Of a stretch of 64,000 bases of DNA, positions 39,729 to 52,757 are shown in pieces (within the stretch, counting starts at the first letter, position 1; each line of letters opens with the position of its first letter). The notes beneath the pieces were generated by a model, which saw only the letters and a program-made list of their open reading frames with translations, was not told where the DNA came from and did no database searches. The translations under genes and the position numbers were made by a program. Origin of the DNA: Rhopalosiphum padi (lineage: Eukaryota > Arthropoda > Insecta > Hemiptera > Aphididae); contig NC_083597.1 in NCBI RefSeq assembly GCF_020882245.1, forward strand, positions 8,280,581 to 8,344,580, given 5' to 3'.

Positions 39729-40298
39729 CTTAATATTTTACGTAAATAAAAAATAAATATACAATGACACGTGAACTGGCAAACTGCAGCGAAATGTCGA
39801 ATAGGTGAACTGCGAACCAAGCGATGTCAAACGAATACGATGTCTGCAACGATACTGAAATAGCTAATATACGTTATGGGAAAAAAACCCAATAAAATAA
39901 ATTATCTACCTTTGATAATTTGTTAGATAACCACGGCATTGTTTAACTTAGCCATCAGCTATGTATTAATATTATTATGGTGTGCTTGAGTAACTATCGC
40001 TGATAATCATTTAACGATGATATTAATATAAATAATACATACGTAGTAACGTGTGTGAATGGATAACTGACGGTGATCTGTATATTATAAATATATAATT
40101 TACAACAACGTTCAACAGAAGTTGGGAAATGACGTGAATAATAAAGTAATACCCGTGTTTACAACATTAACCATTATGTGTTGCCTCTTACGTAAATTAC
40201 CGGTCATTTACGTAAATGTGTATTGTACAAGGTAATTTTCGACATTGACCGGGCTTTAACGTAAAAATCATCATTCTCATCATTGACCGTAACATATA

Positions 40299-41740
40299 TA
40301 TTTTTTGATCATAAAAACATCATAATAATAATACTGTTAAAATAGGTTATTATAGTGTAAGGTCTCATTGGTCTCAATAAACATTTCAGAAATTAATAAA
40401 TAAACCGGTTTTATTCTTTATTTTAAATATTAAATTTATTTGTAATAATTACAATTAAGCATATCTATTTCAGTATTTTTATTTTTTATTATATGGAATG
40501 TTTCCCCAGCAATATTTATCTTTAATGACTTTTCAGTTTCTGAGTGAGACATTTTTAATGGGTTTTATTTTTCTTACTGCTTTCATTATAAACAATTATA
40601 AAAAATAATGAATAATTAAAATATTAAAATACATAAAATAAAGCATTATATATACTTTAATAGTTCATTATATTATTATTAAGTTTACTGCAATTTGAGT
40701 CTACCACTATATTTAACATAGCTAATACGTTTAGCCGTACTATAGGTATAATGGTCTATTATATTATATTATTATGTATGTATGCATGTTAAAGTAATAT
40801 AATATAACCTAGATTTGTGTGTTACAAAATAATTATTATTCTTGCAGTATATAGGTACTGTCAATAGTATATATATTATTTAGTTTTATATTAATTGTAC
40901 TACTGTAGGATCTATAGAATGTTATAAATTCAAAAATACAAATATATCCTGTATATATAATGCTCGAAAATCAAAGAATATACCCTAATATATACATTTA
41001 AAATTAATTTATTTTCTTTTTAAATCACATATTTAATTTTATTTCATTACTATACATTATACAATATATAATCTAATAATCTAAATTGTTTACCTAATTC
41101 ATTTTTTTATAATAGGTATACATAAATTTACAAACAAATAAATATTTAATTTATAATTCTATAGTTCTATTATTTAAAAAATAAGTAATATTATAATATA
41201 TTACCTTTAATTGCAGAACACAAAGCAAGAGATGAAAAAATGTTTTTCTTTTTTTTGTCCAATATAACTGTAGTCTTTTAAAAATATGTCCTCAAATGTT
41301 TTTCATAACATTTGACGAAATGTGGCTATTAATGTTTTCTTGAATGACGTTTGAGCTCTATAATCTGCAATGCATACAAAATCAAATATGTATATAATTA
41401 GTATGTACAGTGTATACTGAGGGTATAACAAAAATAACTACAAATATAACCAACTATAACTGTATAACAATATGTTATTGTTAACTTATTTTCTAATTTC
41501 TAATCAATTTTTTTTTTATATTTGATACCTACATAGTTAATTATATTTTTCAGTTATTTTTGTTATGTTACTTATTATATACTTTCATATACAATTATTT
41601 ATTATTATAATGTATATAAATAAATTACATTAAACAGGAAGAAATAATTAAGGTATTCATATAATAATAATATTATAGTTTATACATTTCTACTTATCAA
41701 ACTTGATCTGAATGCTTTATTTGTCAATTTGTTTTCAATG
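40299..41740. other. AT-rich intergenic region
   Basis: No gene or repeat was recognised. A possible exon-like frame on the minus strand near 41380-41215 lies downstream of the hAT relic but has no identifiable domain. Confidence 0.6.
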
Positions 41741-41756
41741 TCATTCGGTTGACTTC

Positions 41757-44368
41757 AGTTGAAATCCAACTCTTTTTTTACTGCTTTCAATGAAATCATA
41801 AAGTGTTTCAAAAGGTTCACGAGCAACAACATAAGTGCTAACTATATCTACAATAATGAGATTAAATCTATGTGGCCAACACCAAATGTAAGTAGCTCTA
41901 GGATTTTATTTTTTGATAATTGCTTGAAGTCCTTTATAGGCTTCTCTCATCAATGCAGCGCCATCATATTTAGACCTGATATTTAGATCCAATTTAGGTT
42001 CATATCTTTAAAAATATTGTCAAACATGGTAAAAAGATGATTTCCATTTGTGAGTGAAGTTTCACGAACTGCCACTAATCATTCACAAACTAGTCCTGAA
42101 GTTTTATTTATGTGTCTAAAAACCAATGAAAGCTGTTCTTTTCGTGGTGTGTCAAAAGTTGTATTTAACGGAACACTAAAAAAGTAGTGCTTAAAATTTC
42201 TTGTTGTATCACATTACAAATAGTAGTAGATATACCTTGTATTAACTGGTTTTGTCTTTACCATGATAAAAAATGATGTGTTTTTTCCCCTCTAATTTGC
42301 TAAAAGCAAAGCTAGAAATTTAAAATTACTTCTTAATTCATCATGCCATCTTTCTTTATGCCCACTAAAAGGCTAGCCAGAAACAAAGTCAGATCCACTA
42401 AATAGCTATCTATTTCTCTATTCATAACAATAATATACCTATTTTGTTGTATTATTGATGGTAAAAGAGGAAATGAAGCTTATACATGGCCTTAATTGAT
42501 GCTGTTATATGGGTTTCAGAGGTTTCATGAATAATAATTTTAGTAACTCCATTTTTCCAGTTTGAAAAGCTTTCGCGTGCCTAACTCTTATTTTCACGAT
42601 TTCCAAACAACGCACAGTAGAGAGATATTTTATTTTTTCTTACAGAATAGGACAACCATTTTCTGCAAATTATTTCTCCACTTGGTTGATTTTATAATAC
42701 CAGTTTTCATGAAACAATGAACGGCCCAGACTATCTTTTGGAAAACATTTATTTGGCAATTGATTATGAACAAGCTGAGCTGATCCATTTTTGAAGATTT
42801 ATTCAATAAGATCAGGATTTATTTTAACAACTTCACCAAAAATAGAAGGATCATTACCAAACTCAACAACTGTAAAAAAATTATCATATAATTTCTATGT
42901 ATACTAAAATAAAATTTAATTTAATTTATGTAACTGTAAATAAAAACAAACTATAGAGACAGATTTTTTTTTATACAAGTTTATATTATGCCTACATACA
43001 ACCATATACATTTAATACATATTAAGGTCAGGTGCGTTATTTGTAATTTTGCCTTCCAATTCTAGAAATAAAATAATAGTGCCAAAATCTTAAAATGTGT
43101 TCTAAATGTGGTCAGTATTTACTGTGTAATATTATTTTTTATTTTTACATTAAAACTGTAAATATAACAGAGAAGATAATATAAGGCAAAAAGATAGTAT
43201 AATATAGAAATCTGATAATGATTTTAAAATACCCTTTGAAGGTTTGAAGATTTTAGCAAAAATGATTAAACCTGAATAAACGCACCTGATGTAGGTAGGT
43301 ACCATAACGTATGATAAAAATTATGATTATGAAGAATTTTTAAATAATAATAATTTAAATATAAAGTCTTACGGTCCATTTTATTAGAGTCTTAATAAAG
43401 ATTCATGATTACCCGAATCAAGATATTATATATTTTTGTCTATTGGTGTCTCAACATCATTATCATCAATATTTAACTTTGTTAATGCTGAGTTGTTACT
43501 TCTTTGCTTTGATTAACTGAAAAATAAATATCATAAATATTATTAATTTTTCAAAAAAGTTTAAGTAATAATAAAGGCTAGAATTTTTTGCATTTGCATA
43601 TTTTTTTTCTTAGATTCAATTTGATAGGTTGTCAGATATGCCCATAAATCATGATTTAACTTATTCTTGATTAAACAGAACAATTTTTTTTTGCATATTT
43701 TTGGATATTTTAAACATAAATGCATATATTTCATATATATATATATATACATTTTGAAAATCTTCTTAATTTTAAATAGTATTTATTTAATAAATAATAA
43801 TAATATTTTTGGCCCATCACCCCTTGTAAATGTTAATTATGTTATAATACTGTATTATTGTTGTGTGCTGTACTAAATAAAGAATTTTTATTCCGTAAAT
43901 TAATAAAAAAAAAAAAATAATGATTATTTGTCTAAAATTACTCATTATTTTTTTATTTTTTTCTTATCATCTTATCCAACATTTAAAATTGTGGTTTTTA
44001 CTTAGTAATGTAGATGTACTTTCGTCAGCTTCACAAGTACATACATTTACATAATTGATAATACTATTTATAAGGTATTAAAAATATGAATTCAACACTG
44101 TTTGTCATTTGCCAGATAGGTACTGAATAACTAATATGTATAACGAATTATTTAAAATAATAATGACTTTAAAATATCATATACAAAAAATATAATTATT
44201 ATTACCTTCATTTTTGTATAGAGAATCTGTTGACTTAAAAAAATGTCTAATACTGCTCATTGATGAAATATTTTTCTTTTTTTGACATGCATTCAAATGA
44301 CGTTTCCAATTTTTACTATTAATACTTCCCCATTTTTTTGCCACATTTGCAGAATAAATAGTTTCCAA
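41757..44368 (-). pseudogene. Decayed hAT transposase (ZMYM1/TTF-zinc-finger type)
   Basis: An N-terminal exon (44368-44206) encodes AKKWGSINSKNWKRHLNACQ, the end of the zinc-finger module seen in these proteins, and ends at a GAAG|GTAAT donor. The body (about 42869-41757) follows a tttttacag acceptor. It can be followed only by changing frame and passing stops: FGNDPSIFGEVVKINPDLIE, then KCFPKDSLGRSLFHENWYYK, then near 41970-41760 YDGAALM and WCWPHRFNLIIVDIVSTYVV. These match the family's ENWF..., DGAANMSG and HC.AHRLNL blocks. At least three internal stops are visible. Its proteins are normally nuclear DNA-binding transposases; this copy is dead. Confidence 0.82.
43028..43289. mobile_element. 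262 bp MITE candidate
   Basis: TCAGGTGCGTTATT at the left end is mirrored by AATAAACGCACCTGA at the right end, differing by one base in spacing. It lies in the gap between the N-terminal exon and the body of the hAT relic. No convincing target duplication was found, so the exact ends are uncertain. Confidence 0.6.
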
Positions 44369-44399
44369 AGTACATAACTAGTGTTTGGTTATATGTTCA

Positions 44400-44679
44400 T
44401 ATAATAATATAAAACAAGACATATAGGTACTAAAAAAATGTATAAATTAACTATTCTTAAGATATTTAAATTATTCATTGAGATGTATTAAAAAATAAAG
44501 TTTTATTTAAAAAAAAAGAATTATATTGATTTTTTAAACAAAACATAAAATATAAAATAAGAGAATTTTTATGGAGGGCATGAGTACTGTTGCTTTCATA
44601 ATGTTTCTGAGTGGGTAATTTGATAAATAACCATGTACATTTTATTTTGAAAAAAAAAAATGAAAAACATTACATAAAA
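44400..44679. other. Short AT-rich spacer
   Basis: Nothing recognised between the hAT relic and duplication copy B. Confidence 0.6.
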
Positions 44680-45476
44680 ATATTAATATTTTACACTAAA
44701 ATTTTTATTATATTTGTAGACATTGCTATCACTAAGATTTATAAATAGTTATATAATTTTATTAACATTTTTCAGGTACAGAACGAAATTGCTGCCTTCC
44801 TAATAAAACATTTGCAGTCGCATACACAGAAAATAATACTTTTAAATCAATTGTTTTGTAACTCATGATGAAATATTTATGGATTTTTTCCTTTTATGAT
44901 CATTTAATTATATTCTTGTAATGCTATATAGACATTATAAATAAGTAAGTAGATAATGTAAAATCTTCAAAAATGTTTTAATAATATAAAGTGCTCTAGG
45001 GTTCCAAATTATCTGATTTTTGGTAATAACTTATAGTAGACAATGATGTGTATTCAACAATCAATGTTTACGATAAGCTGGAACTGCAAATCTATATTAA
45101 GTATTTATACATTAATGGATACTATAACCATGGTCATTTCATTATTTAAATAGGAAGCTTAATATACAATTAATGTAGATCATTAAAACATATCAATAGC
45201 TCATTTATCTAATTAAGTTTCCTCCACTAGGATTCATCACAAATAAATTAATTTATTATATTAGTATTCTTTCTTAAACAAGTTGCTATAGATGACCAAC
45301 AAACTAATGGCATTACAGTCACTTGCACAAGAAGTATCTACCGAGTATAAGTGATTTTTTCTTTAATGTTATGATTTTGGTTTTTTTCATAAAAAAGAAT
45401 AGAATATAATTTTAATTTTGATTTATTAATTCCATTAATAAGTAAATATTTTACACTTATATTTTTATTATATTTA
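44680..45476. repeat. Single satellite unit at the left edge of copy B
   Basis: A near-full unit: it enters with tattttacactaaaattttt, has one gtacagaacgaaattgctg sub-monomer, and exits into the non-satellite part at agatgaatatattagg exactly as in copy A. It is more like the diverged edge unit of the array than its interior units. Confidence 0.88.
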
Positions 45477-46300
45477 TAGTTCCAGATGAATATATTAGGA
45501 AATAAAATCATATTTTTCAATTCCACCTGAATCTAAGTCTTCAATAGAAAAAAATTTTTTCTACTGGTTGGCTATTAATCACTAGGAAATTATTATCAAA
45601 ATGTAACTCAAATAACATGTCGGATATTAAAAATATAATTCAGATACTTTATAAATTGTTAATGCTCTAAATTCTAAATTGTATTTTTATTTTTGGGTTG
45701 AGTCGTATATGATTATGAAATTTTATATTTACTGCAGGTTGATTCATAAAAAGAAATTAAAAAAATTAAATGAATGACCCAATGAACGCGTTCATTTTTG
45801 AAAGAACATAGACGTGAACGAGTTCCTTTTTTAATGACTGAACGTGAACGTGAACGAATCAATTTTTTTAGATAACGTTCCGAACACTGATTTTTTCATT
45901 AAGTGAACATGTGTAATGTTTGTGTGATTTATTCCATATTAATACGCAGTGACTCTTTTTTAAATAAAAAAAATGGCGGGCTGGTCTCGAGCATTCCATT
46001 TCAACGATAAAAGTGTTCGTAACATCATGCCATTTACCGTCAAGCTTGTCCCTCCGAAATCAACGTTGTTGGCAGGAATACCATTTTTTCCCGTTACAAA
46101 CAGTGTGTCTATAGTGTTGATATCTCTTGTACAATCATTATTTTTTATTAAGTTGTTGGTACTGTATGTATTTGTTCTGTAATTTGTTGTTTGTCGGTCG
46201 ATGATCCACTGTTGTCTTTCATTTACTTGGATCCCGCCACACGGTTGACATCTCCACCGCCGTAAACTCATTTCAGATATTTTCATTGACAATCTTCAAT

Positions 46301-47730
46301 ATGTATCTCCGGTGAGTAACAACTATAATATTTATGCATATGCCCGAGCTTCTGAATTTCCTGTAACTCGGTTTTACCCGCTGTTTTCATTGTTTGCAAA
46401 TGTTATCTGTTATCCATATTATCTGCACATGACTAAGGTCTGAATAGTTTAAAAAAAAAAAAAATCATAATCTTGTAGTTCATCGGTAATTTTGGCGACG
46501 TCGCCACCGTCATCATTATCCAAATGAAGGTAATGGTGGTTATAGGTAAATGTTCGACCGTACAAATAATAAATCACGAAATCCATTTCGAATTTATAAT
46601 GGATACCTACCTACATCAACAATTTTCCAATCGCGTAATCTGAGAGTTGAAATTGTTATGCATTGCCTTTCTCTTACTATGTAGTCCTAAGTGACTAAGT
46701 AGAATATAATGCAATGCACATACGCCTTTGCCGTAGACAGGCTACGATGGTTTTCGGACTTACCCTATTTATGCGCGTTCTTGTTTGTGTCAACTGTCAG
46801 GATCGACTAATTGGTACACAAATGATCGTCGCAGTCATGTTTTCATATATCTATCAAACGAACAAATAATAATAAAAAAAACTACTTTTTACTACATGTA
46901 TGTATACAAATACATCAGATATGAATATGTCTTATAGTTGTGACTTTTACTTTTCTTTCTAACGGCGAATTGTGAGTTCATCATTCTTGGAGCTCTGCTG
47001 CTGGTTTATTTAATAAGACAATACACACCTATTATGCATTTACGCGCATATTAAGTTTTGTGTTTTCCAATTAGTAATGTGATTCTGTCATCTTTTTAAA
47101 TTCTACATAATATTTCAGGGATATTTGTAGAATAAAAATGGTTAGATTTCTGTTCACTTGACAAACTTATTCTTACAATGATTAGATGAGGTATTTATTT
47201 TGTTCTACAAATATACAATTTTTATTTTATTATTTTTTTTTTTATTATTATTATTAATATTAAACATAAGTAACTAAAACAATGTAGTGAATCATAAGCA
47301 TAATCATAATCATAAGCATACTATTAATAATATCATACAAATTCTATGATTTGTAAGGCATAATACTTATAGAGGTTACACGTATACAAAAAAAAGTTTT
47401 GTAACACTGTTTGGTTGTCATCTGCAGCAACCTATTTTAAATCAATGATAAATCCATTTTGATGTTTCAATTATCAATATATTAATGTAATTTTCTTACA
47501 GCTCAAGCAAAAAGGTTGGCGGTTTAAATGCAGAACATGAAAATTCCAAGCCTAACAATAAAGAAGCAGAAAAAATTTTAGGAGTTACTGATTTTAGTGG
47601 CCCGTTGACATTTTTAGTGAAGTTTAAAGGAATTGATGAAGCCGAGTTGATACCAGCTAAAGAGGCTAATAAAAAATTCCCACAAATCGTTATCGATTAC
47701 TATTCATCATTACCAATAGAGTGGGTTTAG
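46301..47730 (+). CDS. Chromoshadow-domain-only HP1-like protein, copy B (two exons)
   Basis: Exon 1 is ATG TAT CTC CG (46301-46311) before GTGAGT. Exon 2 (47502-47730) follows ttcttacag, and the joined frame gives 79 aa. The chromoshadow domain is complete: ILGVTDFSGPLTFLVKFKG, DEAELIPAKEANKKFPQIVI, and the C-terminal IEWV. Compared with copy A it keeps the FSG turn and has small changes (MYLR instead of MNPS, DYYSS instead of DFYLS). The open frame, conserved start and conserved splice sites in both copies argue for a real small gene. Its likely role is to pair with full-length HP1 or bind PxVxL-type chromatin partners without a chromodomain, which is an inference from the domain alone. A truncated gene fragment is the alternative. 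Confidence 0.68.
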
Positions 47731-49851
47731 ATAAATTAAATGGCGTTTAATAACTATTATAATACAGATAAGGATGACAAGTGTTCAAAAAGGGACTTTT
47801 ATTTTATATCATATCTTATTGTAAATGTCTTCAATTATTTAATTTTATTATATGTAGTAGGTATGCCTTACAGATAAATTTATTAGTTCATCAATTATTA
47901 AATATTTAAATGTTAGTAATTAAATACTTTCATAAAATAGCAATTTTTTTTTTATTACAGTATAATAATAGTGTTCTCTAAAAAAAAATTATTTCTTAAG
48001 AGGACACATCCTATTGTCACTGTCTTACAGATGTAAAACATAGCAAAAACTGTATTGCACGGGAAAGAACCAAACTGCAATCATAACTAAGAAACAACAT
48101 TTTCACTACATAAAAAGAAGAACATTGGCTGTGAAATATTGTTATTATTTTTAGATATCTTGACTAAAAATAAAATTATTAAAAATAATGGATTTTGAAA
48201 CAATTAGAAATTGTATAAGTGATATAAAATAAATAAAAACGTTATTTCACAGATAATGTTCTCAACTATATTATTTATCAATTTGGAGTCTTAACTACAG
48301 TCAAATTGGTTCTATTCCGCGCTAAACAGCTTTTGCTGTGTTTTACGGAAACAACACGCAAGTGTAGTTTCCACTTAAATGCCAAAATATGTTAATTTAA
48401 GTTTATTTATTTGTTCAAATGTTGAGTCTAAATATTGAATACTTGTATCTTATTTTAATAATTAAAAGCATTTTTTCACCGTATATTATCTATTATTATC
48501 GACAGAGCTATAGTACCATTTAAAATCACCTAGTTATTTTGTTTTTTTGTATTATCAATATCACTGTAGATGTATAACTAGTATGACCAAACGTGCTGAT
48601 TTACCAGCAGGTATCCCAATAAATATTTTAATCGTCTCAGTACAGTAAAATATACCGACTTTTACTCAACGTCCGACTTTAAACAAAATACAACTTCAAA
48701 TAATTTTTATTATATTTAATATTCATTTTTATCTATTGTATATTAATTTTCAAAATTAATATGTTTTATCCATTTTAATTTTAATTGTAGTTAATTGTAT
48801 TCAATACAATGATTATGTGTTTTAATTGTAAGCAATTTGACAAAGGTTGTAACTTATTTCACAAGAAGATTAAAAAAAAACTAAATATTCATATTCTATA
48901 ATTGGTTGCTAATAACAATAATAATAAAATGAAGGTGTCTAAAATCTAACCTAGTTTAATTTATCACTTAGGAGTTAAGCCACAATCCTTTTATCACTAT
49001 TTTAATTATGAAAAAATATTGATTATGCAATAAACCTCTTATATCATATATGTATATTTATACTAGTCTGCTCATGTTTTAAGATGAATTCTATCATTAG
49101 TGCCATCTTCATTTTCTACCAATATGTAGACACATAGATTTTGAGTGAGTCATATGCATAAAATCTGAAATTTAAAATAAGATTATATTAATACGAATAT
49201 AATATTAAAAACGAGATTGTTATACATTGAACTAATAGCAATTTAAAAACATTTAAATAATAATATATTTTTTTAAATGTACATAAACTCAATAACTTTT
49301 GTACCAAAATCATTTATATTAAAATTTCTGCAAAAAACAGCTAAAAAATGTAATGAAATTGATAAATTTTTTTTAAAAAAAATGCAATGAATTAAAAATT
49401 AATTAACCATCAATAATCAGAAAATTAATATACAAAAATATAGTTCAATTTTTATAAAGTATATTTGAATATTTATTATAACTGAATAGATAGTGATATA
49501 AATTTAACCCAAGTTAAAGAATACAATTTTTACGTAAATATATTTATTTAATAAAATATCAAAATGTTTGAGTAACTGTAAATGTACTGCTTAAATTTTT
49601 TATTTGTAAAATTATTAATTTATAAAAAATTTTAGTTACAAGTGAAATTATTATAATTGTTACATTTTCAAGTAAACTGTAAACTATACATTCTTATCTT
49701 CATTTTCATAAAATCCATTTAAATAAAATTTTTATATTTTATGAACTCACCAAGCAAGTGGTCATTAAGATTTACAATTATAATATAATTACTATTTCAT
49801 GATAAACAAATATTAAAGTGAAATTTTAATATTGTAATTAGCAAAGTTATT
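47731..49851. other. Non-coding remainder of duplication copy B
   Basis: Mirrors 21524-23681; no coding feature recognised. Confidence 0.7.
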
Positions 49852-50404
49852 ATAATTTGCAGCTTAATTTGAAATTTGTAAATATTATTATATTATAATA
49901 TTTATATTAGCTACATATCTATCGATGTATTATACGGTTTGTTTTTCTACAATGGAAAACATTTCTTTTAAATTAACCTTTAGAAGAAAAACAATGTCCT
50001 CTTAATACCATTTAATTTTAATTTTTAACTTTTGTAATCCATAATTTTTATTAGAACTTAATGTATAATTACTTATTGTAAAACATGAATCAAAATACTA
50101 AGTATTGAACCAAAAACATTTAAGGATTTTTATGATAAATCAAAATTAGTAGGGCTGTACTAATTATTATAAATGGAGAAAATCATAGTTAACATTAGTA
50201 AAATTGGTACATTACGCAGTGCTATACAAAAATTAAGTAGTATTTAGTAATATCAGTACTAACTTAAAATAACTCAGCAATATGTAATAGGACACACACA
50301 CATATAATATAAAATATACAATATATATGACAATAAAAATTAATTTTAGGCTTGGGAGCATTATTTAATTGTAACATTTTATTTGAAAATAAGGATTCAC
50401 TTAC

Positions 50405-50691
50405 ATTACTGTCTTCTGAACTAAAGCTGGTTTGCACTATAATTCATAAAAAAAAAATGAATTAATAAAAATAAGTGTAAATTAAAAGTAAAATGTGATG
50501 TTGATAATTAACTCACTCAAAAGTTCCTTTTGTTTTTATTTTAAGATTTTCATTGAATTACTTTCATCGACAACAAACATAGAATCATCAGTTAAAAAAT
50601 CTTTTTCTTGGCTGTTGTGTAATATCTTCAAGTTCTGTTGTGCTAGTATCACAAAATGTAGTTAATTGTTTTTTCCCTTCTGAATATGATT
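50405..50691 (-). pseudogene. Middle exons of an older DUF4806-type gene
   Basis: Two minus-strand exon relics. The first (50691 to about 50536) follows a ttatcctag acceptor and encodes an acidic and polar stretch (ESYSEGKKQLTTFCDTSTTE, then TQQPRKRFF). It then shifts one frame to continue DDSMFVVDESNSMKILK. The second (50436-50405) has perfect splice sites and encodes TSFSSEDSN before GTAAGT. This composition matches the linker of the DUF4806-type gene at 57031-59416. They appear to be separated from their N-terminal exon (60253-60060) by insertion of the 9.3 kb element. No C-terminal DUF4806 part was found before the duplication break at 49851. Confidence 0.6.
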
Positions 50692-51270
50692 CTAGGATAA
50701 ATATATTACATACATTAAAATAATATATATTTCCAATATATTAAATAGTCTATATTTGTATTAGCCCACATAGCATTTTGGATGATGATTGCATTTTTAA
50801 AATATATTTTAATCATCATAAAGAAAATATTTCCCTGGATATATTTTGAAAATGTGTTAAACATATACTGCATATAATATTATTTCTAAATGATTTACAA
50901 AATATTTCAAACACATTTCTTGAAAATATTTTAAGATAATCATAAAATATACGTTTTAATAATATTATTGCCCGTGACAATAATGAAATATATATAATAT
51001 ATTATATATCGTATCAACCACCTAAAATTAAAAATTATATATGTATATAGTATATATATGTATATTATACATGTTTAATCAATTTAATATTTAAACATTT
51101 AAATTGATTGCATTGTATATTATTGTTTAATATTTTTACTTTTATTTTTTTGTCTGGAGGGAAATTATCTTATATTATATGGAGGGGGCGTCCTAGATTC
51201 ATTTTTACCTCATATGTATGTACATAATAATAATAAGTCATAATTTGAATATTAATATTAATATTATTGA

Positions 51271-51449
51271 CATGGGCGCAACTATAGAAACATATTTATG
51301 GGGGGGCTAAAATTGTATCAGCAGCACAAACTCTGATAAATAATATTTTTAACTAAAATATGATAAAAAAAACTAGGAGGCTATACAGATCAATTTGAGA
51401 AGGAGGGCTAAGCCCCCGGGCCCAAAGCCACCACATAATTACGCCTATG
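51271..51449. mobile_element. 179 bp hAT-type MITE nested in the large element
   Basis: The flanking 8 bp direct repeats are attattga (51263-51270) and attatcga (51450-51457), one mismatch. The ends are imperfect inverted repeats: CATGGGCGCAACTAT on the left and CATAGGCGTAATTAT inward from the right. The interior has a G-run and gggctaa/ttagccc-type complementary blocks, so the element can fold into a hairpin. No coding capacity. Confidence 0.82.
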
Positions 51450-51459
51450 ATTATCGACG

Positions 51460-52730
51460 TTATTTGCCCCGGAGAAGTTAACAGAAATAATTAGAAATAT
51501 ATTTAATTAATCAACAAATAATAACGAGTACTTATAGCTTTTTTATAATATATGAAATTAAGTTCATGATGGTTTCTTTATATTTTTATGAGTTGGTTTT
51601 TTAATAATTATTAATTAAAAATACAATTATATAATAATAGTCTATATAAAATATATTAATTTATTGTGAATATAATTATTAATAATATAATTTTTTTTAT
51701 GAAGGAAGATTTTCTTAGTGTACCACAGCTGGTTGAAAATCGCCGGTCTATATATAGCAATAACATAATATTTATATCTTGATATAATATTTATGTTACA
51801 ATATAATCATATCTATTATAGTCAGTCTTAAAATTTAATATTAATACTTATAATTTATAGATTCATATTCATTCAATTTAGATAACAAAAGAGGGTATAA
51901 AAGAAAAGATTCTTATATTATATTAATCTTGCATTGAAGGGCGGTAGAAACGAAGCGGTGTTTAACATAATGTTTATTGCCACAGCACATATTTTGCCGT
52001 GCCGTTACGGTATCGCTACAACGAATTTCTGCCTGGTCGACTATCACTATATACGCGTCGACATCGACCAATGGCGCTCTGTTTTATTATTATTTTATAT
52101 TATAAATATGCACTCATTTGACTACAATTAGTCATATATTTCCTTTAACCCTAAAAATTTGTTATGATGTACATTATAGCATTGATTAAATATATATTAT
52201 ATATTTAATCAATGATTATAGTAAGATAGACTAAATAGAGACAATATATGCGGGTATGGCGGGTGCCGGGTGGTAAATTTATTAGACGATAATATTCAGT
52301 ATATTATATATATATTAGTATTATCATTGATTATAGAATAGTCCATTTTATAATCAATGGTATTCAGTCTTTCAGTCTTTACATTTCGGAAAAATTGAAA
52401 TAATAGATGTATTTTTAGACCAAATACACCATTCAATTAGTAACGTACTAATGTAATCACAATAATAGCCAGAAGAAAAATCAAAATAATCAAACGACGC
52501 TAGCAAACATATGAGACATTTTAAAGAGATTATAATTACATCTGTGGTGCGAAACGTTACGAAACGTTCTTTCATCAGTTTCATCTTTATAGCCGTGTGC
52601 CTGTGTTATGATTTTCGGCCACGGAAATACTGATCATAATAATAATAATAATATTATACGACATTTTGTTCTATAAATAATATAATAACATGGTTTAGTT
52701 ATTGGCATAATATTATTTTATACTCTGTGT
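51460..52730. other. Non-coding 5' part of the large element
   Basis: No gene is supported. The patch 51935-52085 is unusually CpG-rich for this window but encodes no recognisable protein. Several ATTGATTA-type inverted motifs cluster at 52180-52365, and short (AAT)n microsatellites occur near 52640. Confidence 0.55.
52180..52214. repeat. Perfect 35 nt palindrome with 17 bp arms
   Basis: CATTGATTAAATATATA is followed by a single T and then its exact reverse complement. Further copies of the outer motif (tgattata, taatcaat) follow within 150 bp. It lies in the 5' part of the large element, so it could be a transposase or host-factor binding site, or an extrusion-prone hairpin. Confidence 0.8.
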
Positions 52731-52757
52731 TATCGGTGTTCATTTTGTATTTTTGTC

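Larger units (their letters stand above)
37640..40294. mobile_element. Ginger-like DNA transposon, 2655 bp
   Basis: Both ends carry the perfect 17 bp inverted repeat TGTTACGGTCAATGATG, so the element has TG..CA termini. TATA flanks it on each side (37636-37639 and 40295-40298), fitting the 4 bp target duplications of Ginger elements. Subterminal regions contain several TTACGTAAAT and TTAACGTTATTAAC-type motifs (37665-37860 and 40190-40265), possible transposase binding sites. The single gene inside, on the minus strand, encodes an integrase-type transposase. Confidence 0.9.
44680..49851. repeat. Segmental duplication, copy B
   Basis: Same orientation as copy A (18660-23681). Copy B begins with a single diverged satellite unit rather than an array. 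It contains about 55 bp near 47150-47205 absent from copy A, an extra gaacgcgttcatttttgaa-type stretch near 45786, and lacks about 55 bp near 47980. The right break lies at 49851, where it meets the relic DUF4806 region. Confidence 0.95.
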
